From an uncultured bacterium (GTDB lineage: Bacteria > Cyanobacteriota > Vampirovibrionia > Gastranaerophilales > Gastranaerophilaceae), in assembly GCA_900550295.1 (NCBI GenBank), contig URRM01000014.1:1-27059 (forward strand): a stretch of 27,059 bases of DNA. Direction: 5' to 3'. This document shows, piece by piece, positions 8,216 to 16,598 of this stretch (position 1 is its first letter; every line of letters starts with the position of its first letter). The translations under genes and the position numbers were made by a program. Below the pieces are notes generated by a model, which had not been told where the DNA came from, made no database searches, and worked only from the letters and a program-made list of their open reading frames with translations.

Positions 8216-8563
8216 ATGGATAATTCAATAAATGCAATATCAACAAACGTATTAAATAATACAGATCTAATCAACAATGACCAATACACCTTAAATAACA
8301 TCAAGGGTGCAGGCAATCAAAAAGCTCAGTTAAAAAAAGTCGGCGAAGAATTTGAAACAATGTTTTTAACAAAGATGATGCAAACAATGGACAAAACAGT
8401 CGACAGAGAAGGCGGATTGCTAGGACAAGAATCAAGATACGTAGATACATTCAAAACACACGTATATTCAGAAGTAAGTAGACAGCTCTCAAAAAATCCG
8501 CATACATCAATCGGAATAGCAAGTCAAATTTACAAACAAATGGAAAGATATGTACAAAATTAA
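8216..8563 (+). CDS. flgJ: FlgJ rod-binding protein lacking muramidase domain
   Basis: A 115-residue protein matching only the N-terminal rod-binding domain of FlgJ. The core (about 39-110) reads LKKVGEEFETMFLTKMMQTM, then GGLLGQESRYVDTFKTHVYSEV and IGIASQIYKQM. Enterobacterial FlgJ is about 310 residues, with a fused glucosaminidase that cuts the wall for the rod. Here that domain is missing, as in several other phyla, and a free transglycosylase heads the same gene run instead. A GGTGGG-like site precedes the ATG. FlgJ caps or scaffolds rod assembly in the periplasm and has no signal peptide, as expected for type III export. Confidence 0.9.
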   Translation: MDNSINAISTNVLNNTDLINNDQYTLNNIKGAGNQKAQLKKVGEEFETMFLTKMMQTMDKTVDREGGLLGQESRYVDTFKTHVYSEVSRQLSKNPHTSIGIASQIYKQMERYVQN

Positions 8564-8587
8564 TTAGAAGAAAAGGGATAAAAAGAT

Positions 8588-8869
8588 ATGTTAAACGGAA
8601 TTTCAACAGGAGCATCAAACCAAGTACACGCATTTACAGCAGCAAATGCATTCAAAGTAGCACAACAAGCCTTAGAACAAGGACAAAAACAACAAGATAA
8701 CACTCCTAGTGGTGTTGATTTAAAAGATAATGATGTAATCTTAAAAAATCAAAATATCGATGAAATCAAAAATATTGCAAAAAGTATTGGCGAAGCAAAT
8801 CTTTCTGATGAAGACATCAAATATGGCTTAACATATGGCAGAAGTGTAATCGCAGACTACTCAGTTTAA
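8588..8869 (+). CDS. Unknown 93-aa protein in the flgM position
   Basis: A short protein with an Ala/Gln-rich amphipathic first half (AFTAANAFKVAQQALEQGQK) and a charged helical second half ending DEDIKYGLTYGRSVIADYSV. I do not recognise the family. It lies between flgJ and flgN-flgK-flgL, where many bacteria encode the anti-sigma-28 factor FlgM. The IDEIKNIAKSI segment (57-67) loosely recalls FlgM helices, but the typical FlgM C-terminus (LK..I..G.Y.VD..KIA) is not convincing. Context makes a small flagellar regulator or export substrate likely. A GGGATAAAAAG stretch before the ATG and tight spacing to both neighbours (24 and 17 bases) support it as a real gene. Confidence 0.6.
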   Translation: MLNGISTGASNQVHAFTAANAFKVAQQALEQGQKQQDNTPSGVDLKDNDVILKNQNIDEIKNIAKSIGEANLSDEDIKYGLTYGRSVIADYSV

Positions 8870-8886
8870 GATACAAAGAGGAAAAA

Positions 8887-9390
8887 ATGGACGAAAAGTT
8901 TTACAGAACAGTTATTCAAATGCTTGATGATACTATTACTGTATATCAAGAACTGTTGGACTTATATAAAGAAAAAAAGCAAGCTCTATTAACTCCGAAA
9001 AACAATGAAATTCTAAGAGTTGTAGACGAAAAAATATTGGCTCACATTAACACAGTTAAAAATGTTAACGAAAAAAGAGAGGAATTTTGTAAAGAAAATG
9101 ACATTGAGCCTGCAAAAATAAGTACATTAATTGAGCTTGCAAGCAAGGATAACAAAGAATTTGAAGAAATTTTATCTGAACAAAAAGTTAAGATAAATGA
9201 AGTTGCACAAGAAATTGCGTTAATAGAAAAGACAAATGTGGAACTAATAAAGCATGGTCTAATAATGTCAGACAAATTATTGGACATAATCATAAGTGCA
9301 GCAATGCCGCAAACGGATAATTACGACATGCACGGGAAAAATATAGACACGAGTGAACTAAGCATAAGTTCCATAGTGGAAGACGCTTAA
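8887..9390 (+). CDS. flgN: FlgN-family flagellar export chaperone
   Basis: A 167-residue, almost entirely alpha-helical and coiled-coil protein of the FlgN type. FlgN is the cytoplasmic chaperone that binds the C-termini of FlgK and FlgL before export. The pattern is typical: an N-terminal helix (YRTVIQMLDDTITVYQELLDLYKEKKQALL), an EILRVVDEKILAHI helix, and a second long helical hairpin (about 95-135). The sequence is low in conserved residues, so the call rests on predicted structure, size and its place directly before flgK and flgL, its usual clients. The start has an AAGAGGAAAAA site. Confidence 0.8.
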   Translation: MDEKFYRTVIQMLDDTITVYQELLDLYKEKKQALLTPKNNEILRVVDEKILAHINTVKNVNEKREEFCKENDIEPAKISTLIELASKDNKEFEEILSEQKVKINEVAQEIALIEKTNVELIKHGLIMSDKLLDIIISAAMPQTDNYDMHGKNIDTSELSISSIVEDA

Positions 9391-9403
9391 AAGGGAGTTT
9401 AAG

Positions 9404-10876
9404 ATGACCATTAACAAAGCAATGAACATTGCCCTTTCAGGGTTAAACGCACACCAAGCCGCATTAAATGTGGTATCTCATAATATAGCAAACATAAACA
9501 CTGAAGGCTATCGTCGTCAGACAGTTCATTTTGCTGAAATGCGCACACCTCTTTATGACAATTCCGTAAGAGGTCAAATTGCTTCTCTAGCTGGTGTTAA
9601 AATTGATGGAATAACAACAGCTTCGAATGATTATCTAAACAATTATTATAGAACACAAAACTCAATTTATGAAGGATTACAAGCAGGTGCAGATGTTGCC
9701 GGTCAAGTTGCAAACTTGCTGGACGAACTAAAAGATTCTGCTCTTGGTGATTCCTTATCTGCTTTTTATGATGCTGCAAACTCACTAAACCAAAACCCAA
9801 CGGATTATAGCTTACGTGTAAACTTTATAGAAAAAGCAAAAGCTGTTGCAAACAAATTTAACTCAATGGATAAAACTTTGAGTAATTATCGTGAATCTGT
9901 AGTGGGAACAAAAGATGCTCCTGCAAATTCTCAACTTGGCACAGATATTTCAAATTTAAATGACAAATTGAAAAATTTAGCCGATATTAACAGACAGATT
10001 GCAATGAATAAAGATGATACAAGCTTGCAATCTCAACGTGACCAAATATTATCTGAAATTTCAGGACTTGCTGATGTTACAACAACAATCACAGCAATGG
10101 GTACTGCCGATGTAAAACTGGGTAAAGAAGACCTGGTTAGAGGCAGCGAAGTTGTTGGTGAATTATCATATTATGTAAATAATGCTGGAGAGCCAAAAGT
10201 TCGTTATTACAATAACGAAACAGGTAAAACTAATATCAATTTTGAAACTAGTTTCAAGAGCGGTTCTATTGGTGGAGCCTTAAGCGGTTTAAACACATTA
10301 ACCGAAGCTCAAGCTGATTTGGACAAACTAGCAAAAGCATTTATCGACCAAATGAATAGTATTCAACAATATAATGACGGTAATACACAAGCTTGTTATT
10401 ATGATAGAGTAAATGATGAACTTGTTCAAAATCCACCGGCATTATTTGATGGTACAACAGCAGGCGATATCACAATTAATGATGACGTCTACAAGAATCC
10501 GGATCTAATTGCAGCAGCAAGAGTTGATACAACTACTGCAAACTGGGAAAAAGCAGTTGGTAATGGAGATAACGCTCTTTTCTTTTACAATGCAAAAAGC
10601 GCTAAATTAACAGATTTGGGCGGATTATCAATGCAAGATTTCTTAATTTCTATGGGAACAAAAGCAGCACTTAAGGCAGAGGATTTGCAAAAACAAGCCG
10701 ATGCTCAAGGTGCAATTGTAGACAGTATTAGTAACCAAATCCTTTCAGAAACAGGCGTTAACCTTGATGAAGAGTTATCAAATATGATTATTTACCAACA
10801 AGGTTATAACGCAAGTGCCAGAGTATTTTCTGCTTGTGTCGAAATGTTTGACACACTGGTTAATCTTGGTAAATAA
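9404..10876 (+). CDS. flgK: Hook-filament junction protein FlgK (HAP1)
   Basis: A 490-residue hook-associated protein 1. The N-terminus carries the axial-protein signature (MNIALSGLNAHQAALNVVSHNIANINTEGYRRQ, residues 7-39), followed by the FlgK-specific helical domain (AGADVAGQVANLLDELKDSA onward). The C-terminus ends in the canonical LDEELSNMIIYQQGYNASARVF then FDTLVNLG. The middle (about 200-420) is a variable surface domain. It forms the first junction zone between hook and filament, with FlgL next. AAGGGAG lies just before the ATG. It is exported by the flagellar type III machine with FlgN as chaperone. Confidence 0.96.
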   Translation: MTINKAMNIALSGLNAHQAALNVVSHNIANINTEGYRRQTVHFAEMRTPLYDNSVRGQIASLAGVKIDGITTASNDYLNNYYRTQNSIYEGLQAGADVAGQVANLLDELKDSALGDSLSAFYDAANSLNQNPTDYSLRVNFIEKAKAVANKFNSMDKTLSNYRESVVGTKDAPANSQLGTDISNLNDKLKNLADINRQIAMNKDDTSLQSQRDQILSEISGLADVTTTITAMGTADVKLGKEDLVRGSEVVGELSYYVNNAGEPKVRYYNNETGKTNINFETSFKSGSIGGALSGLNTLTEAQADLDKLAKAFIDQMNSIQQYNDGNTQACYYDRVNDELVQNPPALFDGTTAGDITINDDVYKNPDLIAAARVDTTTANWEKAVGNGDNALFFYNAKSAKLTDLGGLSMQDFLISMGTKAALKAEDLQKQADAQGAIVDSISNQILSETGVNLDEELSNMIIYQQGYNASARVFSACVEMFDTLVNLGK

Positions 10877-10931
10877 TAAAAATAAAAAGCGACAAATGGA
10901 TTTGTAAGCACAAAACAGTGAGGATTACATT

Positions 10932-11912
10932 ATGGCAATTGGAAGAGTTTCAACATATCAATTTAATAAATCATTTACTAGTCAAGTAAATAATACACAA
11001 TCAAAATTTAATAAACTTTCTCAACAAATTACATCCGGCAAAAAAGTTACATCTGTTGCGGATGATGCTGTTGCAGCAAAAGGAATCATCAAAGCAAATG
11101 CCCAACTTGCTGACATTGAAACTTACGTTGCAAACTTAAAAATGGCTGATAATGAATTAACACAAACTGATTCAACATTAAAAAGTATAAACGACCAACT
11201 TCAAAAAGCATATGATTTGGCAATGACTGTTTCAAACGGAACAACTGGTGCTGACCAAATGGAAGCTTACCGTCAAGAACTTGATTCTATCATTGATAAC
11301 GTTACTCGTCTTGCAAATACCAAATATGGAGATAAATATTTATTTTCAGGAACAAACACAACAACAACGCCATACGAAGAAAGCGCTAACGGTATGCAAT
11401 ACCAAGGTAATGATGGCGCAAGATACGCTTTAGTTGGCGAAGGCAAAAATGAAACGATTGATACAATTAGTGATGATAAAAAACAACAAATCAACGTAAT
11501 CGGTAAAGATATATTCGGATATGCATCTTATACCAAAGATGCTGATGGCAACATAACAATGGATGATGCCAATAGTGCCGGTGTATTCAAAGCTTTATTT
11601 GACCTAAAAGCAGCTATTCAAAACGTTCCTATTGATGAAGATGCAGCAAGAGCTACACTTGACGAATTAAATGATGGCATGACAAAAGTTACAGCAGAAA
11701 GAACAAGAACAGGTGCTTTAGGTCAAGAATTTGATGATATGCAAGATGCTTATGCAAATGACAAATTAAGCATAACAGAATTGCGTTCAAATTTAGAAGA
11801 TACAGACTTACCAAGTGCAATATCAGATTGGTACCAAACATACCAATCACTTCAAGCATCATATCAAATGTTCTCTCAAACAATGAACGTTAGCTTACTA
11901 AATTATATTTAA
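10932..11912 (+). CDS. flgL: Hook-filament junction protein FlgL (HAP3)
   Basis: A 326-residue hook-associated protein 3, related to flagellin. The N-terminal D0/D1 helices include FNKLSQQITSGKKVTSVADD (27-46), the HAP3 version of the flagellin motif, and then ANTKYGDKYLFSGTNTTTTPY (about 132-152), diagnostic for FlgL. The C-terminal helix begins at about DLPSAISDWYQTYQSLQASYQMF and ends SLLNYI. It is too diverged at the C-terminus, and lacks the right end, to be flagellin itself. GTGAGGATTACATT precedes the ATG. It is the last gene of the flagellar run and converges on the sigma-factor gene with 30 bases between stop codons and no intrinsic terminator seen. Confidence 0.94.
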   Translation: MAIGRVSTYQFNKSFTSQVNNTQSKFNKLSQQITSGKKVTSVADDAVAAKGIIKANAQLADIETYVANLKMADNELTQTDSTLKSINDQLQKAYDLAMTVSNGTTGADQMEAYRQELDSIIDNVTRLANTKYGDKYLFSGTNTTTTPYEESANGMQYQGNDGARYALVGEGKNETIDTISDDKKQQINVIGKDIFGYASYTKDADGNITMDDANSAGVFKALFDLKAAIQNVPIDEDAARATLDELNDGMTKVTAERTRTGALGQEFDDMQDAYANDKLSITELRSNLEDTDLPSAISDWYQTYQSLQASYQMFSQTMNVSLLNYI

Positions 11913-11942
11913 TAACCTAACCTATACAGAAAAGATATTGTG

Positions 11943-12953
11943 CTATGCACCAAAGTAATTTTTCAATCCTATTGTAAGATTTTCATTCTTACACATCTTC
12001 TTTAACTTTGAAATAGCTCTGTTTTCAATTTGACGGATTCTTTCTCTTGAAACACCGTATTGAGAGCCAATTTCGTCTAAAGTTTTCTTTGTGCCGTCAT
12101 TATTTAAACCATAACGCATAATTAAAACATCACGTTCTTTTGGCATTAATTGATTCAACATCTTTTTGATGTCTTCTAACATACTTTCTTGACTAACCAT
12201 TGATTCAGGAGTAATTGTAGAATTATCAACGATATAATCTGCAATCTTTGAAGAATCATCTTTTTGATTTGCAGGAGTTTCCATACTAATAGTTGGTTGA
12301 GCCGATTTAATAATTTGATTTAACTTTGCAACAGAAATTCCTAAACGATATGCAATTTCTTGTTTTGTAGGGGTTCTACCTAATTCTGTTGTCATATCAA
12401 TTGTTGTCTTTTTGATTTTATTTAAAGATTCAATCATATGAATTGGCAATCTTATTGAACGAGCTTTGTCAGCAATAGCACGAGTTATAGATTGTTGAAC
12501 CCACCAAGTAGCATAAGTTGAAAATTTATAACCTTTTGTGTAATCAAATCTTTCAGCAGCTTTCATCAAGCCAATATTACCTTCTTGAATTAAATCCAAG
12601 AACGACAATCCTCTGCCAATGTACTTTTTAGCAATACTAACAACTAAACGTAAGTTTGCGTTTACCAACACATTTTTTGAGAATTCACTATGTTCATCTT
12701 TTATTTTTTTTGCAATATCAAGTTCTTCTTCCGGCGACAACATCGGGATTTTACCGATTTGTTGCAAATAAATTCTAACTGAATCATCAGTATTAACAGA
12801 ATTAATACTTTCTTGAACTTTTGGATCTGCAACTGTATCTAGAATATGTTCGCCGTCATCATCGTCTTCTTCAGCTTCTTGAAGACTATGAAAATCGACG
12901 CCTTCTTCTGATATTTCATCTTCAAATTCAAAATTTTCTAATTTTTTAGTCAT
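11943..12953 (-). CDS. rpoD: RpoD/SigA-family sigma-70 factor
   Basis: A 336-residue sigma-70 factor of the primary (group 1/2) class. After an acidic N-terminus (residues 10-40, many D/E) come region 1.2 (DSVRIYLQQIGKIPMLSPEEE, 57-77) and region 2 (about 95-173), including GLSFLDLIQEGNIGLMKA, YATWWVQQSITRAI and SIRLPIHM. Region 3 (about 175-250) and region 4 follow, with KERDVLIMRYGL (272-283) and the helix-turn-helix VSRERIRQIENRAISKLK (301-318). The length is short for E. coli RpoD but normal for SigA of cyanobacteria or Firmicutes. Whether it is the sole housekeeping factor cannot be told from one window. GTAGGATAATATT is the ribosome binding site. It lies 35 bases after rlmB, probably in one operon with nadA and rlmB. 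Confidence 0.93.
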   Translation of the reverse strand: MTKKLENFEFEDEISEEGVDFHSLQEAEEDDDDGEHILDTVADPKVQESINSVNTDDSVRIYLQQIGKIPMLSPEEELDIAKKIKDEHSEFSKNVLVNANLRLVVSIAKKYIGRGLSFLDLIQEGNIGLMKAAERFDYTKGYKFSTYATWWVQQSITRAIADKARSIRLPIHMIESLNKIKKTTIDMTTELGRTPTKQEIAYRLGISVAKLNQIIKSAQPTISMETPANQKDDSSKIADYIVDNSTITPESMVSQESMLEDIKKMLNQLMPKERDVLIMRYGLNNDGTKKTLDEIGSQYGVSRERIRQIENRAISKLKKMCKNENLTIGLKNYFGA

Positions 12954-12988
12954 AATATTATCCTACAATATATTCCTGAAAAAAGATA

Positions 12989-13732
12989 TTATTTAACATT
13001 TTGAATATTTTTTTGACGTACAGCCTCAAAAATAATAATACTTAAGGCATTTGAAACATTCAATGAATTAAACTTCTTCATCATTGGAATTTTTATTTGA
13101 AAATCTGCTAACTTAATTATTGATTTTGAAACACCGGCGTGTTCAGCTCCCATAACAAGTGCAAAATTCATATCCGTATAATTTATATCATAATAATTAT
13201 CTTTTGCATCTGCCTCAGCTGCAATTACCCACCAGTCTGATTCTTGTAATCTTTGTAATGCGCTAACCAAACTATTGACTTTTATAATCGGAATATGATT
13301 TGTTGCTCCGGCTGAAGTTTTTTCAACAACAGAATTAACTTGAACACTACGACGTGACGGAATCATGATTGCATCAACACCCGCACAAACACAAGATCTA
13401 ATGATTGCACCCAAATTGTGTGCATCTTCAACACCGTCTAAAACTACTAATGATGCATTTTGATGAGGTTTTGAAAGAAATTCATCAAGTTCCATGTACT
13501 TAATTGGTGATGTCAATGCAATTACACCTTGATGATTAAATTCATTGTATGGAGCAAACTTTTCTTTTCCTACAAACTGAAAAATAATACCTTTTTTTTG
13601 CGCTAATTCTTTAATTTTTGCAATTTTATTATCTGTATGAATATTATTTGCAATCCAAATTTTATTAATTTCTCTGGTACCAGCCTCTAATGCTTCCGTT
13701 ACAGCATTCTTACCGTAAATAACATCTTCCAT
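12989..13732 (-). CDS. rlmB: RlmB/TrmH-family rRNA 2'-O-methyltransferase
   Basis: A 247-residue SpoU-family methyltransferase with the trefoil-knot SPOUT fold. The N-terminal RNA-binding domain begins VIYGKNAVTEAL (4-15) and runs to about 75. The catalytic domain shows motif 1 LDGVEDAHNLGAIIRS (98-113), with its conserved Asn and Arg, motif 2 LVMGAEHAGVS (192-202), and motif 3 IPMMKKFNSLNVSNALSI (215-232). Length and the GKNAV start match RlmB, which methylates G2251 of 23S rRNA using SAM, but another RNA target in this family is possible. Its ATG overlaps the nadA stop (TAATG), implying translational coupling. Confidence 0.9.
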   Translation of the reverse strand: MEDVIYGKNAVTEALEAGTREINKIWIANNIHTDNKIAKIKELAQKKGIIFQFVGKEKFAPYNEFNHQGVIALTSPIKYMELDEFLSKPHQNASLVVLDGVEDAHNLGAIIRSCVCAGVDAIMIPSRRSVQVNSVVEKTSAGATNHIPIIKVNSLVSALQRLQESDWWVIAAEADAKDNYYDINYTDMNFALVMGAEHAGVSKSIIKLADFQIKIPMMKKFNSLNVSNALSIIIFEAVRQKNIQNVK

Positions 13733-14634
13733 TATTTACAAACCTCAAGCATTCTGTCAATACATTTTAGAGCCTTTTTAGCCATTTCTTCATCAACAGT
13801 AATTTCATTTGTCTCATTTTTCAAAACGTTATAAATATCTTCTAAAGAATTTCGTTTCATATTCGGACAAACGATACTGTCTTTAATCAAAATAAATTCT
13901 TTATCTTTACAATCTCGTTGCAATCTGTCAACAACACCTTTTTCTGTTGCAATTATAAATTGTTTATTGTCACTTTCCATTGCATATTTCATAATGCCTG
14001 TTGTAGAGCCAACATAATCAGCTTTTAAACATACTTCTTTATGGCATTCCGGATGAGCCAAGACTAAAGCATCAGGATATTTTTCACGTGCAGAATCAAC
14101 ATCTTCAGGTTTAATTCTCAAGTGTGTTGGACAAAAACCAGTAAATGTGTTTACTTTTACGTTTCCTAATTGACTTTCAACCCATTTACCCAAGTATGTA
14201 TCAGGCACAAACATAATTTCTTTGGATTTTAAGCTGTCAACAATTTTTACTGCATTTGAGCTTGTACAACAAATATCACATTCTGATTTTACTTCCGCTG
14301 TTGAATTTACATAGCAAACTACAGGCATTTCTGAATGTTGAGCTTTAAATTCTCTTAATTGTTTTAAATCAATCATATCAGCCATCAAACAACCTGATTG
14401 CATGTTCGGCAACAAAACTTTTTTATTTGGAGAAATTATTTTTGCTGTTTGCGCCATAAAATAAACACCTGCAAAAACAATTATATCAGCATCTGTTTTA
14501 GCTGCCATTTGGCTTAAATAAAGAGAGTCACCAACGTAATCTGTGACTTCATCTATTTCTATATTTTGGTAACAGTGTCCCAAAATTACCGCATTTTTTT
14601 CTTTTTTTAGCTTTAAAATTTCGTCTTTTAACAT
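13732..14634 (-). CDS. nadA: Quinolinate synthase NadA
   Basis: A 300-residue quinolinate synthase, which condenses iminoaspartate with dihydroxyacetone phosphate in de novo NAD synthesis. It is the short type, as in Thermotoga, without the E. coli extension. The three cysteines that ligate the 4Fe-4S cluster are visible: Cys82 in QSGCLMADM, Cys168 in FTGFCPTHL and Cys256 in SIVCPNMK. Other family landmarks are ILGHCYQ (17-23), VCYVNSTAEVK (106-116), FVPDTYLGKW and AHPECH (193-198). The partner genes nadB and nadC are not in the window. It heads the probable nadA-rlmB-sigma operon and diverges from the pilus locus over a 95-base gap. A putative AAGG site lies about 12 bases before the ATG. 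Confidence 0.96.
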   Translation of the reverse strand: MLKDEILKLKKEKNAVILGHCYQNIEIDEVTDYVGDSLYLSQMAAKTDADIIVFAGVYFMAQTAKIISPNKKVLLPNMQSGCLMADMIDLKQLREFKAQHSEMPVVCYVNSTAEVKSECDICCTSSNAVKIVDSLKSKEIMFVPDTYLGKWVESQLGNVKVNTFTGFCPTHLRIKPEDVDSAREKYPDALVLAHPECHKEVCLKADYVGSTTGIMKYAMESDNKQFIIATEKGVVDRLQRDCKDKEFILIKDSIVCPNMKRNSLEDIYNVLKNETNEITVDEEMAKKALKCIDRMLEVCK

Positions 14635-14659
14635 TCGTAATATGCCTTATCTAATAAAT

Positions 14660-14688
14660 TTGACGTAAGATTTTGTTTAAATTATAAT
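14660..14688 (+). promoter_or_regulatory. Near-consensus sigma70 promoter of the pilus locus
   Basis: TTGACG (14660-14665), a 17-base spacer and TATAAT (14683-14688) form an almost perfect housekeeping promoter. A transcript start near 14695 would leave a leader of about 35 nt. A second TATAAT (14704-14709) sits closer to the gene without a clear -35. The region also has to contain the divergent nadA promoter, for which I see only weak candidates. Confidence 0.75.
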
Positions 14689-14729
14689 AATCCTAAGTTA
14701 TTATATAATAAAAACAACAAAAAGAACAT

Positions 14730-16580
14730 ATGTTAAATCAATTACTATCACAGCTGGGTGCAAATACAAAAATTACTGTTGGTGTCGCAATGTCACCGGG
14801 CATTGGTCTTGAAATGATTGAAATCAATCCTAAAACAAAGACTATTGAAAAATACGCTTGCAAACCACTTGATTATGATTATTCAAAGAGAGAAATTGCT
14901 GATTATGACCAGTTTAGAGAAGTTTTAATCAGTTTGTTTGATGACTTAAAAATTAACAGAAAAAGTAATATTGTTTTAACACTTCCTTCTATTCATTATG
15001 GTTTAATTTCATTACCAACGGCACTAGGTGACGAAGGTGTTACAAGCGCTTTGGTTTCAGAAGTAGAACAAGCTTCATACATTTTTAAACGTCAAGATCC
15101 TGTTATCAGTTGGACTGATGCATATCCTGCAGGTGACAAAGATAACAGAGAAATATTATACGGTGCTATACAACAAGCAGCAATTGATGAAATTAATGCA
15201 GCCTGCGTTGAAATCGGCTGTACTCTTGTTGCAATAGAAACTGCACAAAACTCTTTATTAAAAACTTTAGAATTTAACAATTTAGCTGATGAACATATGG
15301 CTCCAAACACAACATGGAACCTAATGGTTATAAACCCTAACAGCTATTCTATGATTACCTTAAACGGTAAAAGCGTTATTGAGTATAGAGAAGAGCCATT
15401 GGCGTTGCGTTCTTTTGTAGGAGATGAAATTTATGAAGCTATTATTTCATCTGCACAGTTAACATTACAAACTATTCCGTCAAATTATTTATACATTGTT
15501 TCTGAAACAGATATGGTTTCAGCTGAAGTGTTATCAATGAAAATTCCATTTGATGGCAATATTAAATTCTTAGAAAGCAACAAATATGTTCAAAATCCGT
15601 TGATGCAAGCTTCATACAACATTCTGCCTAATCAAGTTTTAAAAATCACACCGGAAGTTATTGGTTCAGGTATATATTTAATTTCTCAATTCCCATTCAA
15701 ATTTAATTTATTAGGTAAAGGAAATGAAGAACTTGCCGTATTGCAAGAAGTTGCACCAAAAATTAGAGTTGGTAACACTGAAATTGAACTTACTTCAGCT
15801 TTTGTTAAAAAAATTGCAGCAATTGCAGCATTAATTTTGCTGGTTCCGACCGGTATTTTATTTGCGATAATGAACCAATTAAATACTCAAAATCAAGAAA
15901 AATTGAATTCTATCAACCAACAACTGGAAGCAGATAAAGCTGAACTTGCAAACTTTGAAGATATCGATAAAAAAGATACCTTTGACTCAAAATTAGAAAT
16001 CAATAACATTCAATCAATTAACCGTACAAAGCTAATTTATTATACAGCTATAGGAACAAACATTCCGCCTAACACATGGTTAATTTACTTAAGAATTTTT
16101 GGTGATAAAAAAATCGATATAATCGGTCGTTCTACAAATGTTGAGAATGTTTATACCTTCTACAAAAATATGAAAATGTCTGTAATTGATTCTGACTTGA
16201 GATTAAACAGACTTGAAATGTCTGCAGATTCTGTTGGCAATTTAGTTGTAGAAGATTTGAATAGTATTAAACCAACATTCTACGAATTTGAAATTACAAA
16301 CTTAACTGATGAAGAACTTAATAAGTTAAACGAAGAATTAAATGCTGTTGAAAGGGACGAAAGAGGTGACCCAATCAACAAAGATGAAGCTAACCAAAAA
16401 CGAAGAAGAGGCTTCTTATTTGATGATTTCTTGAAGGTTCCAACACTGGAACAAGACAAGGATAATCCGGAAAAAAGTCAAAACTTCAATGATTCACAAC
16501 CTCAAAACCAAGAACAAAATTCTCAAAGCAAGCCACCTAGCAAATTACCGGCAAACCTTGAGTCTATTGAACACTTTTAA
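14730..16580 (+). CDS. PilM-PilN fusion-like type IV pilus assembly protein
   Basis: A 616-residue protein with two parts normally encoded separately. Residues 1-355 resemble the cytoplasmic actin-like PilM: ITVGVAMSPGIGLEMIEI (15-32), NIVLTLPSIHYGLISLPT (80-97), VSEVEQASYIF and VAIETAQNSLLKTL (167-180). One membrane helix follows (about 361-383, IAAIAALILLVPTGILFAIM), then a periplasmic coiled coil (384-410) and a PilN-like fold with IPPNTWLIYLRIFG and KIDIIGRSTNVENVYTFYKNM (445-481). The last 90 residues are a hydrophilic Q/N/P/S-rich tail. PilM and PilN form the inner-membrane platform of type IV pili or type II secretion, and the next gene is PilO-like. A related Gsp/competence system cannot be excluded. 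The ribosome binding site is weak (AAAAAGAAC). Confidence 0.8.
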   Translation: MLNQLLSQLGANTKITVGVAMSPGIGLEMIEINPKTKTIEKYACKPLDYDYSKREIADYDQFREVLISLFDDLKINRKSNIVLTLPSIHYGLISLPTALGDEGVTSALVSEVEQASYIFKRQDPVISWTDAYPAGDKDNREILYGAIQQAAIDEINAACVEIGCTLVAIETAQNSLLKTLEFNNLADEHMAPNTTWNLMVINPNSYSMITLNGKSVIEYREEPLALRSFVGDEIYEAIISSAQLTLQTIPSNYLYIVSETDMVSAEVLSMKIPFDGNIKFLESNKYVQNPLMQASYNILPNQVLKITPEVIGSGIYLISQFPFKFNLLGKGNEELAVLQEVAPKIRVGNTEIELTSAFVKKIAAIAALILLVPTGILFAIMNQLNTQNQEKLNSINQQLEADKAELANFEDIDKKDTFDSKLEINNIQSINRTKLIYYTAIGTNIPPNTWLIYLRIFGDKKIDIIGRSTNVENVYTFYKNMKMSVIDSDLRLNRLEMSADSVGNLVVEDLNSIKPTFYEFEITNLTDEELNKLNEELNAVERDERGDPINKDEANQKRRRGFLFDDFLKVPTLEQDKDNPEKSQNFNDSQPQNQEQNSQSKPPSKLPANLESIEHF

Positions 16581-16598
16581 AAAGGAACAAATTAAAAC

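Noticed and set aside
10885..10905. Small inverted repeat ACAAAT-GG-ATTTGT between flgK and flgL
   Set aside because: AT-rich 6-bp stem with a 2-base loop and no T-run; too weak for a terminator or operator claim.
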